DNA from: Tachypleus tridentatus
Taxonomy: Eukaryota; Arthropoda; Merostomata; Xiphosura; Limulidae
Reading direction: 5' to 3'
Length of the DNA stretch: 64,000 bases
Assembly: GCF_004210375.1 (NCBI RefSeq)
Contig: NC_134837.1
Location: 165,333,310-165,397,309, forward strand
Shown here piece by piece: positions 34,225 to 46,239 of this stretch. The notes under the pieces are model-generated. The model was not told the origin of the DNA. It was given only the letters and a program-made list of their open reading frames with translations, and did not search any database. Position 1 is the first letter of the stretch, and each line of letters opens with the position of its first letter. Both the position numbers and the translations under genes were made by a program.

Positions 34225-34846
34225 ACAAGGAGCAAAAGAGTTCTTAATTGATTACAACTTTACGGGTTTGATTACCTAAACTAGGCTTACTTTTTCCCGA
34301 GGGTGTAGCAAAACACGTCGTGTCGTGAGTTGGTTGTTTTGTTGGGCATGTTGTTAAGGCTGATGAATCCTTTCTTTTTTTCATCCTTTGACAGTAGATA
34401 TTCCCACAAAGGAAAGTCGACTCAATATGATTCAACTTTTGGATTTATGTTGTTGCTGATTTAGTTGTGCGTGAAATTTGGTTGACGCCGTATATGGGTA
34501 AGTCCAGCGAGGATGAGTAGCTTTTGCGGGAAGTCTGCAGTTGTCGTTAGCTGTTCCATCGTCGACATGGAAAGCGAACTAATACGCTCGATAATCTACA
34601 AATTTAGAGAACAGGTGGGACTTTCGCAATACACATTTAACAGTATAAGCCACACACATTTCTAAAAATATACGTATAACTAAAATAAACATCAATATTA
34701 AAATAAATACATAGTAGTAAATCCGTTACGAGAGATAACTCTGCAATGTATGCAACTCGTTTTGTTTTATAAAATAAACTGTATAAAAAAAATTCTCTTA
34801 AATAATATGTATATACAAGTTTTGCATTTAGCATTCGATTTGCTCT

Positions 34847-35046
34847 AACCCAGCGTGGCCCATTAATTAGTGTGCTGGACTGTTGATCTGAGGGTCTAAA
34901 ATTCGTCTTTCGTTGCCGCAAAATAATAGATCTCCAAATTTCAGAGACGTAGTTGCATCATAAGAGTAGCAGTAAAATCCCAAATTTTGTGCTTTATGCA
35001 GTGTATCAACCCTAAATCAAAGACGTCCAGTGCAGATAAACCTTTG
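34847..35046 (+). mobile_element. Possible older tRNA-derived SINE
   Basis: CCCAGCGTGGCCCATTAATT, then TGTGCTGGACTGTTGATCTG and AGGGTCTAAAATTCG resemble a tRNA-like head with A-box and B-box regions. The last part (CAGTGCAGATAAACCTTTG) recalls the CAGATA tail. Too diverged for a firm family. Confidence 0.4.
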
Positions 35047-35257
35047 AAAGATATCAGATCAATCAATTTATCTAATTATAGATACTATGACAAAAAAATG
35101 AAAAGAAAAAATAATGTTGAACACAAGTACTAAAGAACAGACACTGATAAATATAGCGTAACTGGTCAACTGATTTGACTCTATAAAACAAATGAAAAAG
35201 CATGTCTGTGTATAAACTTATCTTCGACAACTAAGAAATTAAAACTTTTCTTAATGA

Positions 35258-36110
35258 CAAGAAACCCACTTGAAATAAAAATGTATCTCAGAACGGCTGG
35301 TATGTGTATTTACACTTTTGTTGATAAGGAGAGAACAACGTTTCGACCTTCGTAGGTCATCTTCAGGTTAAGAAAGAGAGAGTTTGCAACTGACCGTTGC
35401 CGGACACATGTCTTAGGGACGAGAGTATAAAAGGGTACAGGATTGTAGGGGCGTTGCAGTTGAATGTTAGATTATTAATTAGTATGGATATAAAGATGTT
35501 CCTTTATATTGGTTTAATTTTGGTTTTAATTGCTGTATAAGTAGGTCTTCTTTGACTTTGCGTTTGTTTATATTTGTTTCCCTACTTAGTATCTTGGAGT
35601 TTACTGTGGTTATGTTGTGTTTATTTGATTTGCATGTTCAAAAACGTCTGAAGATGTTTTTTGTGTTTTTTTTAATCTAGTTTCCATTTTTCTGCTTATT
35701 TCTCCCACATAGTAGTTGTGGCAGTTGTTGCATTGTATTTTGTAAATTATGTTGATGTTGTGTTTGTCAGTGTAATTTTTACAGAGTATGAACTTTAGTT
35801 TTGTACCTAGTTTTTGAATAAATTTGGTGTTTACTGGAATGTTGTGTTTTGTTAAATTTTTTCGCTGATGTCAGGAACATATGGTATGCGGTAGTATGTA
35901 GTTTGTTTGTTGTTGGTCTAGGTGCGTGCTTATAATGTTTTCACGGTTTTTTGAGGAAATTTGTTGAAGTTAATGAAGTGTTGTTTCATTTTGTTGATTT
36001 TATAATTAATTTTATCAGGTGAACATAGTTTTGTGGCTGTGTTCATTTAGTTTCTTAATATGTTGAATTTTTGTTTTGTTTCATGTATAATGAACGTATA
36101 ATCAAGTGTG
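35258..36110 (-). mobile_element. Penelope-like element: terminal repeat and GIY-YIG endonuclease part
   Basis: The outer terminal repeat starts at 35258 (AATGACAAGAAACCCACTTG) and runs to about 35475, including GACGAGAGTATAAAAGGGTA. The adjoining 35480-36110, read on the minus strand, is the counterpart of the endonuclease region at 21.1-21.7 kb. It ends in the same QLKPKLSQYK-like C-terminus and carries a CNNC pair before the GIY-YIG-type segment. Stops and frameshifts are present. Confidence 0.82.
35331..35366 (-). ncRNA. Hammerhead-like self-cleaving ribozyme motif in the Penelope terminal repeat
   Basis: On the minus strand: CTGAAGA (35366-35360, conserved CUGANGA core), one T, GACC (35358-35355), loop TACGAA, GGTC (35348-35345) closing stem II, then GAAAC (35344-35340) as the second core strand, and a very short stem III AC-GTT-GT with cleavage expected after the following T. 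Penelope-like elements are known to carry minimal hammerheads in their terminal repeats. Stem I partners are not obvious to me and one unpaired T sits before stem II, so activity is inferred only. Confidence 0.5.
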
Positions 36111-36535
36111 GGTGATTCTTTTGCGGATTTCTGTTTTGAATTGTGTTTCATTGATACACATCACCAGCAACCAATTACCAACCTTTATAGAATTCACTAC
36201 CACGAAAACTCACTTTATATTCAATAACCTAAACTACCTACACATAAATGGCCTTAGTATGGGGAATCCTGTGTCACCAGTTCTAGCCAGCATTTTTGTG
36301 ACACAGGCTGAATCTCAAGCAATCAATTCAGCCTTACACCCACCACTATACTGATGCAGGTATATTGATGATACAGTTGCTGTATTCACATCTACAGAAC
36401 ACGCACTTAGTTTTTTTCAGTCAGATTAACTCGATACACCCCAACATTAAGTTCACCTGTGAACAGGAGAAAACTAACCAACTAGCATTTCTTAACCTTA
36501 AGATCATTAAAACTGATACACAGTTCTAGGACCCT
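36111..36535 (+). mobile_element. Penelope-like reverse transcriptase fragment, opposite orientation to its neighbour
   Basis: Plus strand: THFIFNNLNYLHINGLSMGN, then PVSPVLASIFVTQAES (motif B region), a stop, then CRYIDDTVAVF (36358-36390; YIDD catalytic motif C), and HPNIKFTCEQEKTNQLAFLN. The catalytic YIDD is intact. A frameshift near 36420 and the stop at 36352 break it. The endonuclease part just to the left is on the other strand. Confidence 0.88.
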
Positions 36536-36548
36536 CCCTATTTTCTTG

Positions 36549-36620
36549 CTACAGATCAAAGGGAAGGCAGTAAGTCGACAGAGTCTACCGCCAATACTTG
36601 GCTACTCTTTTACCAACATG
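36549..36620 (-). mobile_element. SINE family A fragment
   Basis: Antisense central-body piece: GGGAAGGCAGTAAGTCGACA, then CTACCGCCAATACTTGGCTA and CTCTTTTACCAAC. Ends missing. Confidence 0.75.
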
Positions 36621-36639
36621 TATGGCGCTGAGTTTTAAT

Positions 36640-38009
36640 TATATGATTTAAGCGTGGTAATTTTTAACAACGTTTAAAAAATACAGCAAATGTTCCAAAA
36701 AAATGATGCTAAAGAAGGTTTACAGAAACAGTCAGAAGAAGTCAAAGAGAAAAACAACATTTATTGTGGTTGCCATAAGTTACGAAATTCTTGATTTGGC
36801 GTTTATCGTGTATCAAAGTTAACACATCACAACTGCGTTAGAAAATATATGTGGTTACTTGAAACCACACGTACAACTGAGCGTACACTGATTACATAAT
36901 GAGAAGAACGTATTATGACTTTGTGAGATTTGGAATGAAGGCAAACTTTATTTTTACTTTTCTGATAAAAGCAGTAATTATTAATATATAAATCTTATAT
37001 TTCATTATGCTGTCCACCCAACTATTAGAAGAACTCACATATCAGTTGGTAGGCAAAAGATTTACTTTTGAGAATCAGCTTCTTTTTATTTTCATTTTTA
37101 TCTGTTTTTGTATTTGGTGAAAAACGACTACCTGTGGCTGAGTGCAGATAAAGAATGTGATAGTTTCAGTTGTGGTCTTGAGAACTCAGATACGCAACTA
37201 TTTTTTTAAAGTATTAATTTTAATTTATAAGTAAATGTTTCGAATAGAAGTCAAGTATGATAAGCAGTGAAAACTCACTGTTCGCTCTTTTGTATATTTC
37301 TATTTATAGCAACGTTATCTTTCTGCCTTCATCCCTAATTTTGAATTACTGACGAGTTGAAAAGCAGCAGTCAACCTACCAAGAACGTTAAGGGATTGAA
37401 TGTCACCCAAAGCCTAAAGTTCAGATATGTTTGTGGATTACCGCACGGATTCGAATTGGGCTTGTTAACTCCGGAATCCAGATCTCTACGATGGGCTAAC
37501 CGGGGTTCAATTTCTGAATGAATCTTATTTCTCAAGATACTTTTCACACTGAGGTGATTTTACATTTCATATTTTGTGTTGTACCCTAAGTGTCGTTCTC
37601 TATACACACACAATTTCGTTTCGCAAAGAAAAGTTAATAGAAATAAGTAATATTTAATACTGTTTTTCAGCACCAGTTTTTAAACAGAATGATACTTCAA
37701 ATAAAAAATTAAAAACATATTTACTTGTTCATGTTTACTGAATTACTTTGGCAGTTTTTTTCTTTGAATGTATCGGTAATGAATTCTCCAGGCAGCTGTG
37801 CAACTCATTAAAAACAGTTCTTTTCTGCATCATTTATATCCATTGTACTTACAAGTCGAGAGCAATTTAACAAAAGATATATCGTAAATCGCTGTGTTGT
37901 TAGAACGCGTGTTTAGAAGTTGAACTAAAACAGGTGTTTAAACACCGCGACATCTATTAGTTATTTTCTGAGATATTCTTAATGGCATACGGCGATTTCC
38001 AACTGCGTG
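36640..38009. other. Unassigned spacer with old SINE-like traces
   Basis: Mostly nothing. 37328-37400 (ATCCCTAATTTTGAATTACT) resembles a very diverged family-A central body, and 37430-37510 has tRNA-like words (GATTCGAATTGGGC). Confidence 0.35.
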
Positions 38010-38270
38010 ATTTTGTTTTGAATTTCTCGCAAAGCTACAGGAGGGCTATCTACGCTACCCGTCCCTAATTTAGCAGTGTAAGACTTGAAGGAAGGCAGCT
38101 AGTCATCACCACCCACCGCCAACTCTTGGGCTACTCTTTTACCAACGAATAATTGCATTGACCGTCACATTATAACGCTCTCACAGCTAAAAGAGCGAAC
38201 ATGTTTGGTGTGACAGAGATTTGAACCCGCCACCCTCAGATTATGAGTCGAGGGGCTTAACCACCTGGCC
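38010..38270 (-). mobile_element. SINE family A
   Basis: Antisense near full-length copy; last bases of the head missing after CACCTGGCC. No target duplication seen. Confidence 0.92.
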
Positions 38271-39639
38271 TTGAACTTTGGAAGCAAAACTTAACAAAAT
38301 CAGAAAGACCAGCATTCACAAATGCATCCTTATCCTCGTAATACAGTATATTTCAAGAAAGAATGTTATTAAGGTGAGTGAAATGGAATATAAAGTATAA
38401 CACATATACATTTCACAATATCAGCATCAGACTTCCACATGAAAAAGATGTACTGGAGCATTCTACATTGAAACTTGCTAATGTCCAAGAGAGTAATTTT
38501 CTGTATTAATAGATTTATTTAAAATGACAAACACTTTACAGGGAATTTTTGGGCATATCAGAACCACTTCTTGGAGCGTTTACATTTACAGAAAATGTCT
38601 GTAGGCTCATGGATCATTATTATAAACAGTATGAATCTTTTTTTATCTTTGACCCTTGTAAATTAAAAAGAAAGACATGAACATTAAGTCTATTTCGTTT
38701 GTTTTGTTGTCGTTGTTGTCACAAGGTGTCATTGAGAAAAATGCCATCGTAATAGAAAGGATTTTCAGGCTAATAACTCCAATTATATGAAAAAAATTAA
38801 GTTTTTATCAGTATCAAATTAGAAAAAAAGAACGAATCCTAAATCTATCTGTGGAGAATTTTTGCAAGGTATCATTGTACAAAAATTCTCATTTGAATTG
38901 ACGGGAACATGAGGGAACTTCAGAATAAAATATAAATTTTTCTAATGTTCAGGTTTTGATCTTACGAAATCGAAAATTGAAACGAAGATATAAGTAAAAA
39001 AAAAAGAAAGAAATATATCCTGAGCTTATTGACAAGATATAAAGGACAGACACTACTGTAGATGTCGCTGTTGTTCAGTCTTTACAAATTTCATTACCTT
39101 CTCTACAAACAAGACCAAGTCTTTCATTAATCTAGTTTTTTCTGCTATTATTTTAACATTTTATCAGCTTTCACCAATTTATCTATATTATATATAATCG
39201 TAATTGTGCTATTATAATTATTATCGTTAATAATTTTATTGATTTAAATGTAATTAAAAGTCTATATATTAACACTGTGTTTCATTTGCCATCATTGTTA
39301 CTTTTCAAAACGTTTTCAGACAATTCTTATTATTATACGTAAAATACGATACGTGTTGTTAAGACATTTTCCAAATAGACAGGGTCTCATCATGTAGTGA
39401 GATACCACAACTTCATTTCTGGCAGGATGGACACTATCTATTACAGAGAACAAAGTAGCGAGAATAAGCCAATGAATGACTTTGTAGACCACATTTTTAT
39501 GCTAAAATTGTATAAAACATATTAAACGAAAAATTTATATGTTAAGAAAAGCGCAAAATAATTGATATACCTTCATGTTTTATACACAATCACTATCTGG
39601 CTTTCTTGGAGCTTCAGGGAGGTTGCGAGCACCGAAGTA
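38271..39639. other. Unassigned AT-rich spacer
   Basis: No coding or repeat recognised. Confidence 0.4.
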
Positions 39640-40640
39640 AGGGGGTGGTGCAGGACGAAGCCCTCAAACCAATAGAAAATGCTTGGTTGTCCTCAGTAGA
39701 AAGAAGGTGCGCCGAGGTTCTTCGTTGATTTTAGATAGGTAAATGTGGTAACTCATGTTGATGCCGTTTCTTTAGTGTAAAAAGATGAATGTTTGGAGGC
39801 AGTAGTAGGTTTCTGTTGGTAAAATGCCGTGAATCTGGTATCTGAATACTGGAAAGTCAAGCTGGATAAAGAGAGCATGATTAAAACTACATTTAGCACA
39901 AGCGGTTGTGTGAATTTTGCATCATGTCATTTGTTTTGTGTAATGCACCAGCTGCTTACTAGCAGCTAATGAAGCATCCACTCAAGAGATCACAATGAAG
40001 AAACACCTGGTCGACGTCGATGGGGTTTAATACTGGTCCACTTTCAAGTTCACATCTGAAAACCTGAATGTACTGTTATAGATTTGAAGCTTAAACCAGG
40101 AAAATGTTTGCTTACGTGCAAAGATGTGGAGTTTATCAGTATCACTGGGGGAAGAAATAAAGTCTTAATGGATCTAACTAAATTAACCACAGTGACTAGA
40201 TTGGGCTCGACCTGTGATAAAGCAAGAAGTCATCAGTTTTCTTGAATTCATGTCAAATTACTAATAATGTGTGATCCACATCTCAAAGACAGCGGGAATA
40301 CGATCAAGCATTCTTATCTCTTATATTTATTTTGATGGATGCTCCACTGCTGGTATATTCAAGTGAAGACTGGGTTTTTATTGTACGCTGACACTAGCTA
40401 CAATGGAGTAAGAGTCGTGTTATCTCAGTTTTCGGATAGAGTAGAACAAGAGATTGCATTCCAACGTTGTACACTTATGGCTCCCGAATGCAGATACTGT
40501 ATAATGAATAAAAAGCTGTTTGCATCAGTTATTTTCACAAAACACTATTGTCACTACTTGAAATGATATTACAAGAATACTATTGATCAGCAGGGGTAAC
40601 AGAGACCAACATAGTCATTAGGTAACTAGTTAAGTGTCCA
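39640..40640 (+). mobile_element. Ty3/gypsy LTR retrotransposon relic (reverse transcriptase and RNase H)
   Basis: Plus-strand pieces in several frames, in the usual order: EALKPIENAW (RT start), YWKVKLDKESMIKTTFSTSG (39852-39911; first catalytic D), CEFCIMSFVLCNAPAAY (the FGLCNAPATF motif), LKPGKCLLTCKDVEF (40092-40136; RT thumb side), then RNase H with MDAPLLVYSSEDW, ADTSYNGVRVVLSQF (TDAS..G.GAVLSQ type) and ECRYCIMNKKLFASVIFTKH (40488-40547; the E.RY...E.L motif). The YxDD region is decayed. No LTRs, gag or integrase are seen, so it is a heavily worn internal fragment. Confidence 0.85.
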
Positions 40641-42689
40641 GTTTCTCTGAACACGTTCTTTGGGTGAAGTTCAAAGTGATTACATATTTAGCCTGCAGAT
40701 TTAAGGTGTCACTTGAGCATAATGACTCATTTATCCTATGCACTCAGCTGAACTTTTGCCCAGTTAGAACACAGTCAGCCATTATGTTTGTATTAAGACA
40801 TTCAGCATTTAAAATAAATTTCCAGCCATGATTAGCCTCACTTTCAACCTTAAGCTACGTCATCACTTGTGCTATGCTGATGTTTTATAGTTTTCTTCAT
40901 TTGTGACCTTGTGAGAGATACATTTCTATTTAACGTATAAAGCTTTCCATCTGCTACAGGATACCCAAGATTTTATTCACTGAAACTATTGAGAAGATGG
41001 AATATGCTGGTATACACTGATGTTTAATGCCACTAAACCCATGAATGAGGAAACATGACTGCTGAAGCTTCTAATATGAATTAGCTTTCAAAGTCATTGA
41101 CTGGGTTAGTAATGATGTCTTTTAAAGCCACAGATTTCACACTGACTGATGATGACCTTGAAGGCACTGGGAGGACTAGAAAAATTTTCTAGTTAGGATT
41201 GGTGGATGTGACACCATCAAATCTGGAGGTACTTTGAATAGTTGTAAAATCTGTGATAAGCTGCAAATATTTTATTCTTAATGTTGAAATACTGATGCAA
41301 AAGTTAATATTTAATGAATTTAATAAAGAAAATCTAAATAAAATTATTAAAATATTCTGTGATAAATATAAAAAAGTAAAAATTAAGAAAACTTTACTAA
41401 AAGTTTCTGGTATTTCTCGTTGTTAATATGATCAAACTTAACAACTTAGCACTCTTTTTGTGTGAATAAACACTTTATCGCATATAAAGGCTTGTTTAGC
41501 GCCTGATAATTGGTAGTTACAATGGATTTAATGAGTGGTGGGCGGGAGTTCAATTTGTTAGTTCAGGTAACTGGTTAGAACTCTCTATACTAGTGTAATT
41601 TGTCTATTGGGCTACTAAATAGTGCCTTACCACCATAATGGGGACTGGACTGCCAACTTCAGGAAGTAAGTTTATCTTATTTACCCCCAAGTGGTGGTAC
41701 CTTATTATCTTCTTCTTCTTTACTTTGGAGAACAGTCACCCTCCCCTAACTGTCTGAGGTAGTGAAGGGTGATGTAGATGTGGAACGTTGTGGTCTTTAG
41801 TACCCACGTTTCACTCTCACAATTTCTGTTTCTTTTATTTTTTTTTATTATTCATGAATTTCTTCACGAGATTGGGGAACAGAAGTTAAAAGTGTTAGAC
41901 GGTGTATCCCCACCATTATGCGAGTCCTACTTCCTACGTCACCTCCAAAACCTTATATGCATTTTATACCCCATATAACAGGCTGCACCCTTCGGATCCT
42001 TTTGATTGGTGCAGCATTTTTTAATTTTAGTTGGGCTTGTTTTTGTTTATAATAAATTATTATTAGTCAGAGGTTTGAATTTGCTGTTTTTAACGCAGTT
42101 CTTCCTTTCCATTTTGTTTTATTTTACTTAAACTGTTGAGTATTACTGTTCTCTACAGATGTACCTATGTATATACATGCACATTTTAAATGCGCCTTTT
42201 TTCCTGTTTTGTTGTTACTAGTAGAACAAATTGGTATACATCGTCCATACTTTATATATTTAACAGGACACTGCTTGCCTATACACACGAACTAATCACA
42301 ATTATTTATTTTTTTATATTTTAATGCATTGATAAATACACGATTTTTCTTTAAAAGGAAACGTTTTATTCATTTATTTATTTTCCAAGTATATTGTCTC
42401 ATTTATATCTCATATATATAAAAAAAATTATACGTCAATGTTCTGATGTAACTTTTAAAATACTCCTTTCTAGAGAAAGCAATTTTATTATTGTTAAATA
42501 ATATTATTTTAAGAGTTTTTAAAATTTGGTTTTCTTTCCTATTTACGTTTCATTATTAATTAGTATTTATTTTAGTACCCTTTCTCAAAGAGAACAGCGT
42601 GCCTCTGTATTTTTTATTTTTCTACGTTAATATGTATTGATACGTTATCTATTAAAGGGTTCTCTTTTTTATTATTTGTTAAAAGAATT
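40641..42689. other. Unassigned spacer
   Basis: No coding recognised. A short perfect inverted repeat, GCTGCACC and GGTGCAGC, lies at 41982-42015. The 41.5-42.0 kb part is more GC-rich than its surroundings and may be a transposon end of unknown type. Confidence 0.35.
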
Positions 42690-42949
42690 GTTTTTTTTTT
42701 TATGTTTCACAAAGCTACAAGAGGGATATCTGCGCTAGCCGTCCCTAATTTTGTAACGTAAAAATCAAGGGAAGGCAGCTAGTCATCACCACTCATCGCC
42801 AACTCTTGCACCAACGAATAATGGGATTGACCTTCATATTGCAAGGTTACCACGGCTAAAATGGCGAGCATGTTTGGTGTGACAGGTATTCGAACCCGCG
42901 CTCCTCAGATTACGAGTCGAGCGGCTTAACCACCTGGCCATGCCGGGTC
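42690..42949 (-). mobile_element. SINE family A, TTTTGTAACG subfamily
   Basis: Antisense copy with small deletions; shares the TTTTGTAACGTAA variant with 12346-12619. Head complete (ACCTGGCCATGCCGGGTC). Confidence 0.9.
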
Positions 42950-43002
42950 TTTTTAAAGATAGGTTATTTCCATGTAATGTTTTACTGTTAATATTGTATA
43001 AT

Positions 43003-43050
43003 GTGTGTTTGTTTGGAATTTTGCACAAAGCTACTCGAAGGCTATCTAAA
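43003..43050 (-). mobile_element. SINE family A tail fragment
   Basis: GTTTGTTTGGAATTTTGCAC, then AAAGCTACTCGAAGGCTATCT; everything upstream of the tail is missing. Confidence 0.75.
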
Positions 43051-43839
43051 CACGTGGCCAAGAAAGTAATTTAGATTGCTTTGTCTTATTTATTTGTTCT
43101 GAAAAGGAAATAGTATTTATTCTGCCCAAGAGAATATTAGAGCAACAAGTCGCTTCCACGTTTAGAACAATAGTGAGCGTAATATCCTTTTCTCGAAGAT
43201 TCAACACTGTCTGTATGTTACAATCGAACAAAGATCACAAGGTGGCGTTATTGACTGTATAAAGAATCTGAACTAACTGAAAGTTCACAAATTATTATAA
43301 TCCAACTGCGTTTTCTTAATTCAGCATTTTATCTGGACTTCTTTAAATGTAAACATACCTTAAAATCACTTTTAGTTCAAAGTCGATCCAGAAAGAAGGA
43401 AATCAGTAGACCTAATCACAATCCAGTAAACATGATTACATTTTCAAGGGCACAAATACATAATCAGAGATTTGATTTTCCGTTGTTACTAGCGGGTATA
43501 AATAATTAATTCCTCTTGGAAAAGCAGCTTCTAGTAAATAGTATATTTTCTATAAGTAAATTGTTCAGTAAACCCGAAGTTGTTGTTTTTTTTTTATATC
43601 AGGTTTTCTATGTGTAAACATTTGAGCATGTTCAAACGTTTACAGTTCTCAGGATGTTTTCAAGATGTGTCTTCACTTACTCACATACAAAAACATCTGG
43701 CAAGAGTTACTACTAATTAGGACAATGTTCTTGGTGCTTGAGACAAGTTCTTCAAATCACCGGTTACTTCAGACCCCCATCTTTTTGAATACTTAGCAAT
43801 TACTATGTCATTAAAACCTATTTTTGCAGACTTCTCAGA
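43051..43839. other. Unassigned spacer
   Basis: No gene or repeat recognised. Confidence 0.4.
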
Positions 43840-44115
43840 GATTTCCAACTTCTTTATAATACAGCCACGTACATATTATAGCTTAATATTAAATGCGTGC
43901 AAGAATACCAAACGTGTAAGACTAGAGGGAAGGAAGCTAGTCGTCACCACCCACTGTCAACTCTTTGGCTGCTCTTTTACTCTACTCTTTAATCTTTTTA
44001 CCCATCCATTGAACGTTTACTCACAGTCACGATCAATTAATTATTTTAAAAGAGCAAGTGGAAGGTAAAGAGAAAATACAAAATGTTCTTGTTATTCCCC
44101 TATATATTTCCGATA
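43840..44115. repeat. Dispersed repeat, partner of pieces at 45.74 and 46.24 kb
   Basis: TTCCAACTTCTTTATAATAC to ATTAAATGCGTGC recurs at 45758-45810. ACGTTTACTCACAGTCACGA to TATATATTTCCGA recurs at 46256-46353. A SINE family-A fragment (43914-43980) lies between the two parts here. The repeat type is unknown but near Penelope-like remains. Confidence 0.7.
43914..43980 (-). mobile_element. SINE family A central fragment
   Basis: GTGTAAGACTAGAGGGAAGG to CTCTTTTAC; only the central body remains. Confidence 0.8.
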
Positions 44116-44401
44116 TTCTTATAAACTGGCTATAGTTATTTCTTAACGTTTAACGCGAGCGAATCACCAGAAATCATACGTCTAAAATATCAGATAAATT
44201 ATCCTGAATTGTATATTTTTCCTCCCATCCATATTATTTTTAATATGTCCATTTCGGCCTCAAAATCACATTTATAAAAATATAAAATAATAATAACAAT
44301 TCAAATCTATCTTTTGTCTCCTACAAGTCACTAGCTATAAAGTATTTAATACTAGAAGTCGTTGGTTGATCTATCGTTGGATAATGAGAAGCAAAAATTT
44401 T

Positions 44402-44528
44402 ACTTTTTGTTTGTTGTTTAGCGCAAAGCTTTATAATTGGCTGTTTGTGCCGTTTTCACCACAGGTATGGAAACCTGAGTTTTTAGTACTATGAGCCTTT
44501 CAGACTTACCGCTGAACCACTGAGTGGC
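44402..44528 (-). mobile_element. SINE family B
   Basis: Antisense copy: TTAGCGCAAAGCTTTATAAT, GGCTGTTTGTGCCG, then head TTACCGCTGAACCACTGAGT. Confidence 0.82.
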
Positions 44529-44763
44529 AGCTACTTGTACGTACAGTATAATAAGTGACATGGTTTGAACTACGAAAACCGGTGAAACACAAGAACCCAA
44601 TAGGTCTAAAATTTGGCCTTTTAAATGCAAGTTTCAAACTAATGTAGTTATTACTTTCTGAATTTGAATTTCAAAAAGTATAACGAGTCAAAGCCGTCTT
44701 TCTCTATTAAAATTGAATGTTAATTTTTGTCTTGATACTTGTTGCATTTGAGGACTGTTTGCT

Positions 44764-44852
44764 ATTTATTAATCATAAAGCTATGCAATGGTCTCTTCTC
44801 ACCACGGCTATAGAATCCTGATATTTAGCGTTACATGCCCTCAGAACAACTG
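44764..44852 (-). mobile_element. SINE family B, degenerate
   Basis: AATCATAAAGCTATGCAATG, then CACCACGGCTATAGAATCC and TTTAGCGTTACATGCCCTCAG. Confidence 0.6.
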
Positions 44853-45885
44853 GAGGAAGTGAATTATTTTAGGACTAACTGTGGCACGTTTTTAACTACA
44901 AGAGTTACAATCATATATTATTTCGACCATTAGTTACTCATTATAAATATTATATTCTGTCTTTTTCTCCATTTTATTTAAACAAAAGGGGCAAGCATGG
45001 CTTCTCATTTTGGATTCGTTGTCAGTGAGTTGCGTTCAAAGCTTGCCCGCGTCATGCTGTCGTGTCCTTGAGCTTTACCCTACTTCTAGTCTGCTCAGCT
45101 ATATGATGGGTACCAGCTGGTAGCAGTTAGGGGGTTAACTTGAGCTAGACTGCCATGCCGTCGAAGTGGAATGGCTCACCATTCTCATCCACTTGTGACA
45201 CTAGCCTTATAAAGGAGCTGCCAGTATTTAACTTTTAACTAATTTTATCGAAAGAGTAACCAGTTTATTACTTTAGATCGGTTATATGTTAAGAAAAATT
45301 TGCTCATTTATAATTTATTTATATAAATATATATTTAATGATTGAAAATTTTTATAATTTTCTATATGCTGATTAAAGGAGCAAATGTAATGAAATTTTA
45401 TACATTATTTATTAATTAAAACAGCTTAGTAAGAAATCATAGTATATACTTTAAATACGACTTTTCGTTCTCGAAAATAAATAAGAGGCAGACGTAGTAC
45501 ATAGAACTCGGGGGATGTCTCAAAATTTTAGAATGAAAAAATGTTGCTTGTTTATTAGTAACGAGAACCTACACACAATGTACTATCTGAAGTATTTATA
45601 TAAAATCTGGTTTATGAGCGTATCTAGAGGCATTTATATTCAGTACCACGTGGACATCCGAAACTATTGTATGGATCTTTCATATTATAGAGTAAAGTGT
45701 CAAAACCTTGCTTCTAAGCTGAGAGCCCGATAAATGATAGAAATAACTATCAGATTTCCAACTTCTTTACAATACAGCCACATAAATATTATAGCTTAAT
45801 ATCAAAGGCGTGTACGAATATCAGACGTTTAGAATGTTACTCCGCACGTGCACGGAAAGCAAGCACTGCACTTTAAGAATAAAAT
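44853..45885. other. Unassigned spacer with a GC-richer block
   Basis: 44990-45215 is distinctly GC-richer (for example AAGCTTGCCCGCGTCATGCT) and may be an unrecognised repeat. 45740-45810 is the partner of 43.85 kb. Confidence 0.35.
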
Positions 45886-46125
45886 ACACAAATTCAGATA
45901 CAATTAATATATTATGGTTATGTAACCATAAACATTTGGAAACAAGCCTAAAAACACATAATATAAACAGCAAAGTTACTTAAAAGTTATTTAGAAACCG
46001 AGCACTAAAATCGAAGGTCATCTAAGGTTTATTCTGACAACTTTAACGGAAGCATATACAAATATTAACGTGAACGATGCGATAGCACTTAGATAGGTGA
46101 AGAGAGACTCAAACATTAGTTGTTG
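45886..46125 (+). repeat. Penelope-related repeat, partner of 48253-48480
   Basis: TACACAAATTCAGATAC to GATAGGTGAAGAGAGACTC, about 240 bp, nearly matches 48253-48475 in the same orientation. At 48 kb the matching piece follows a Penelope reverse transcriptase, so this is probably the same element's downstream region. Confidence 0.75.
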
Positions 46126-46239
46126 TTTTTTGTCAAACCTTACTTCTAAGCTGAGAGCCCGATAAATGATAGAAGTAACTGACATATTATATATGCAAAG
46201 GCACTAAACATACTAAGTTTACTGGGTGGAGGTAATCGT

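Larger units (their letters stand above)
31020..34570 (-). mobile_element. Jockey-type non-LTR retrotransposon relic (gag, endonuclease, linker)
   Basis: Minus-strand relic read from right to left. A gag start lies near 34559 (MEQLTTTADFPQK). A gag zinc knuckle, CYHCERFPHVSAVC (CX2CX4HX4C), lies at about 33110-33150, followed by a decayed second knuckle with CWNCGE. The endonuclease follows at 32350-31260, with pieces SKKHEIEDTTKSFKPNVFVI, IKSYSMINRGRTNNN and ITGDFNSKRH (catalytic GDFN). The linker before the RT is at 31434-31020 (IECLKNAANYTIPN, then ALKTQINALRNEVRQLKQDS). The RT itself is absent. Three family-A SINEs interrupt it at 31.5, 32.5 and 33.95 kb. Frameshifts are many. Confidence 0.82.

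Noticed and set aside
41982-42015. Stem-loop followed by a T run, resembling a bacterial terminator
   Set aside because: Meaningless as a terminator in an animal nuclear genome; at most the edge of an unknown repeat.
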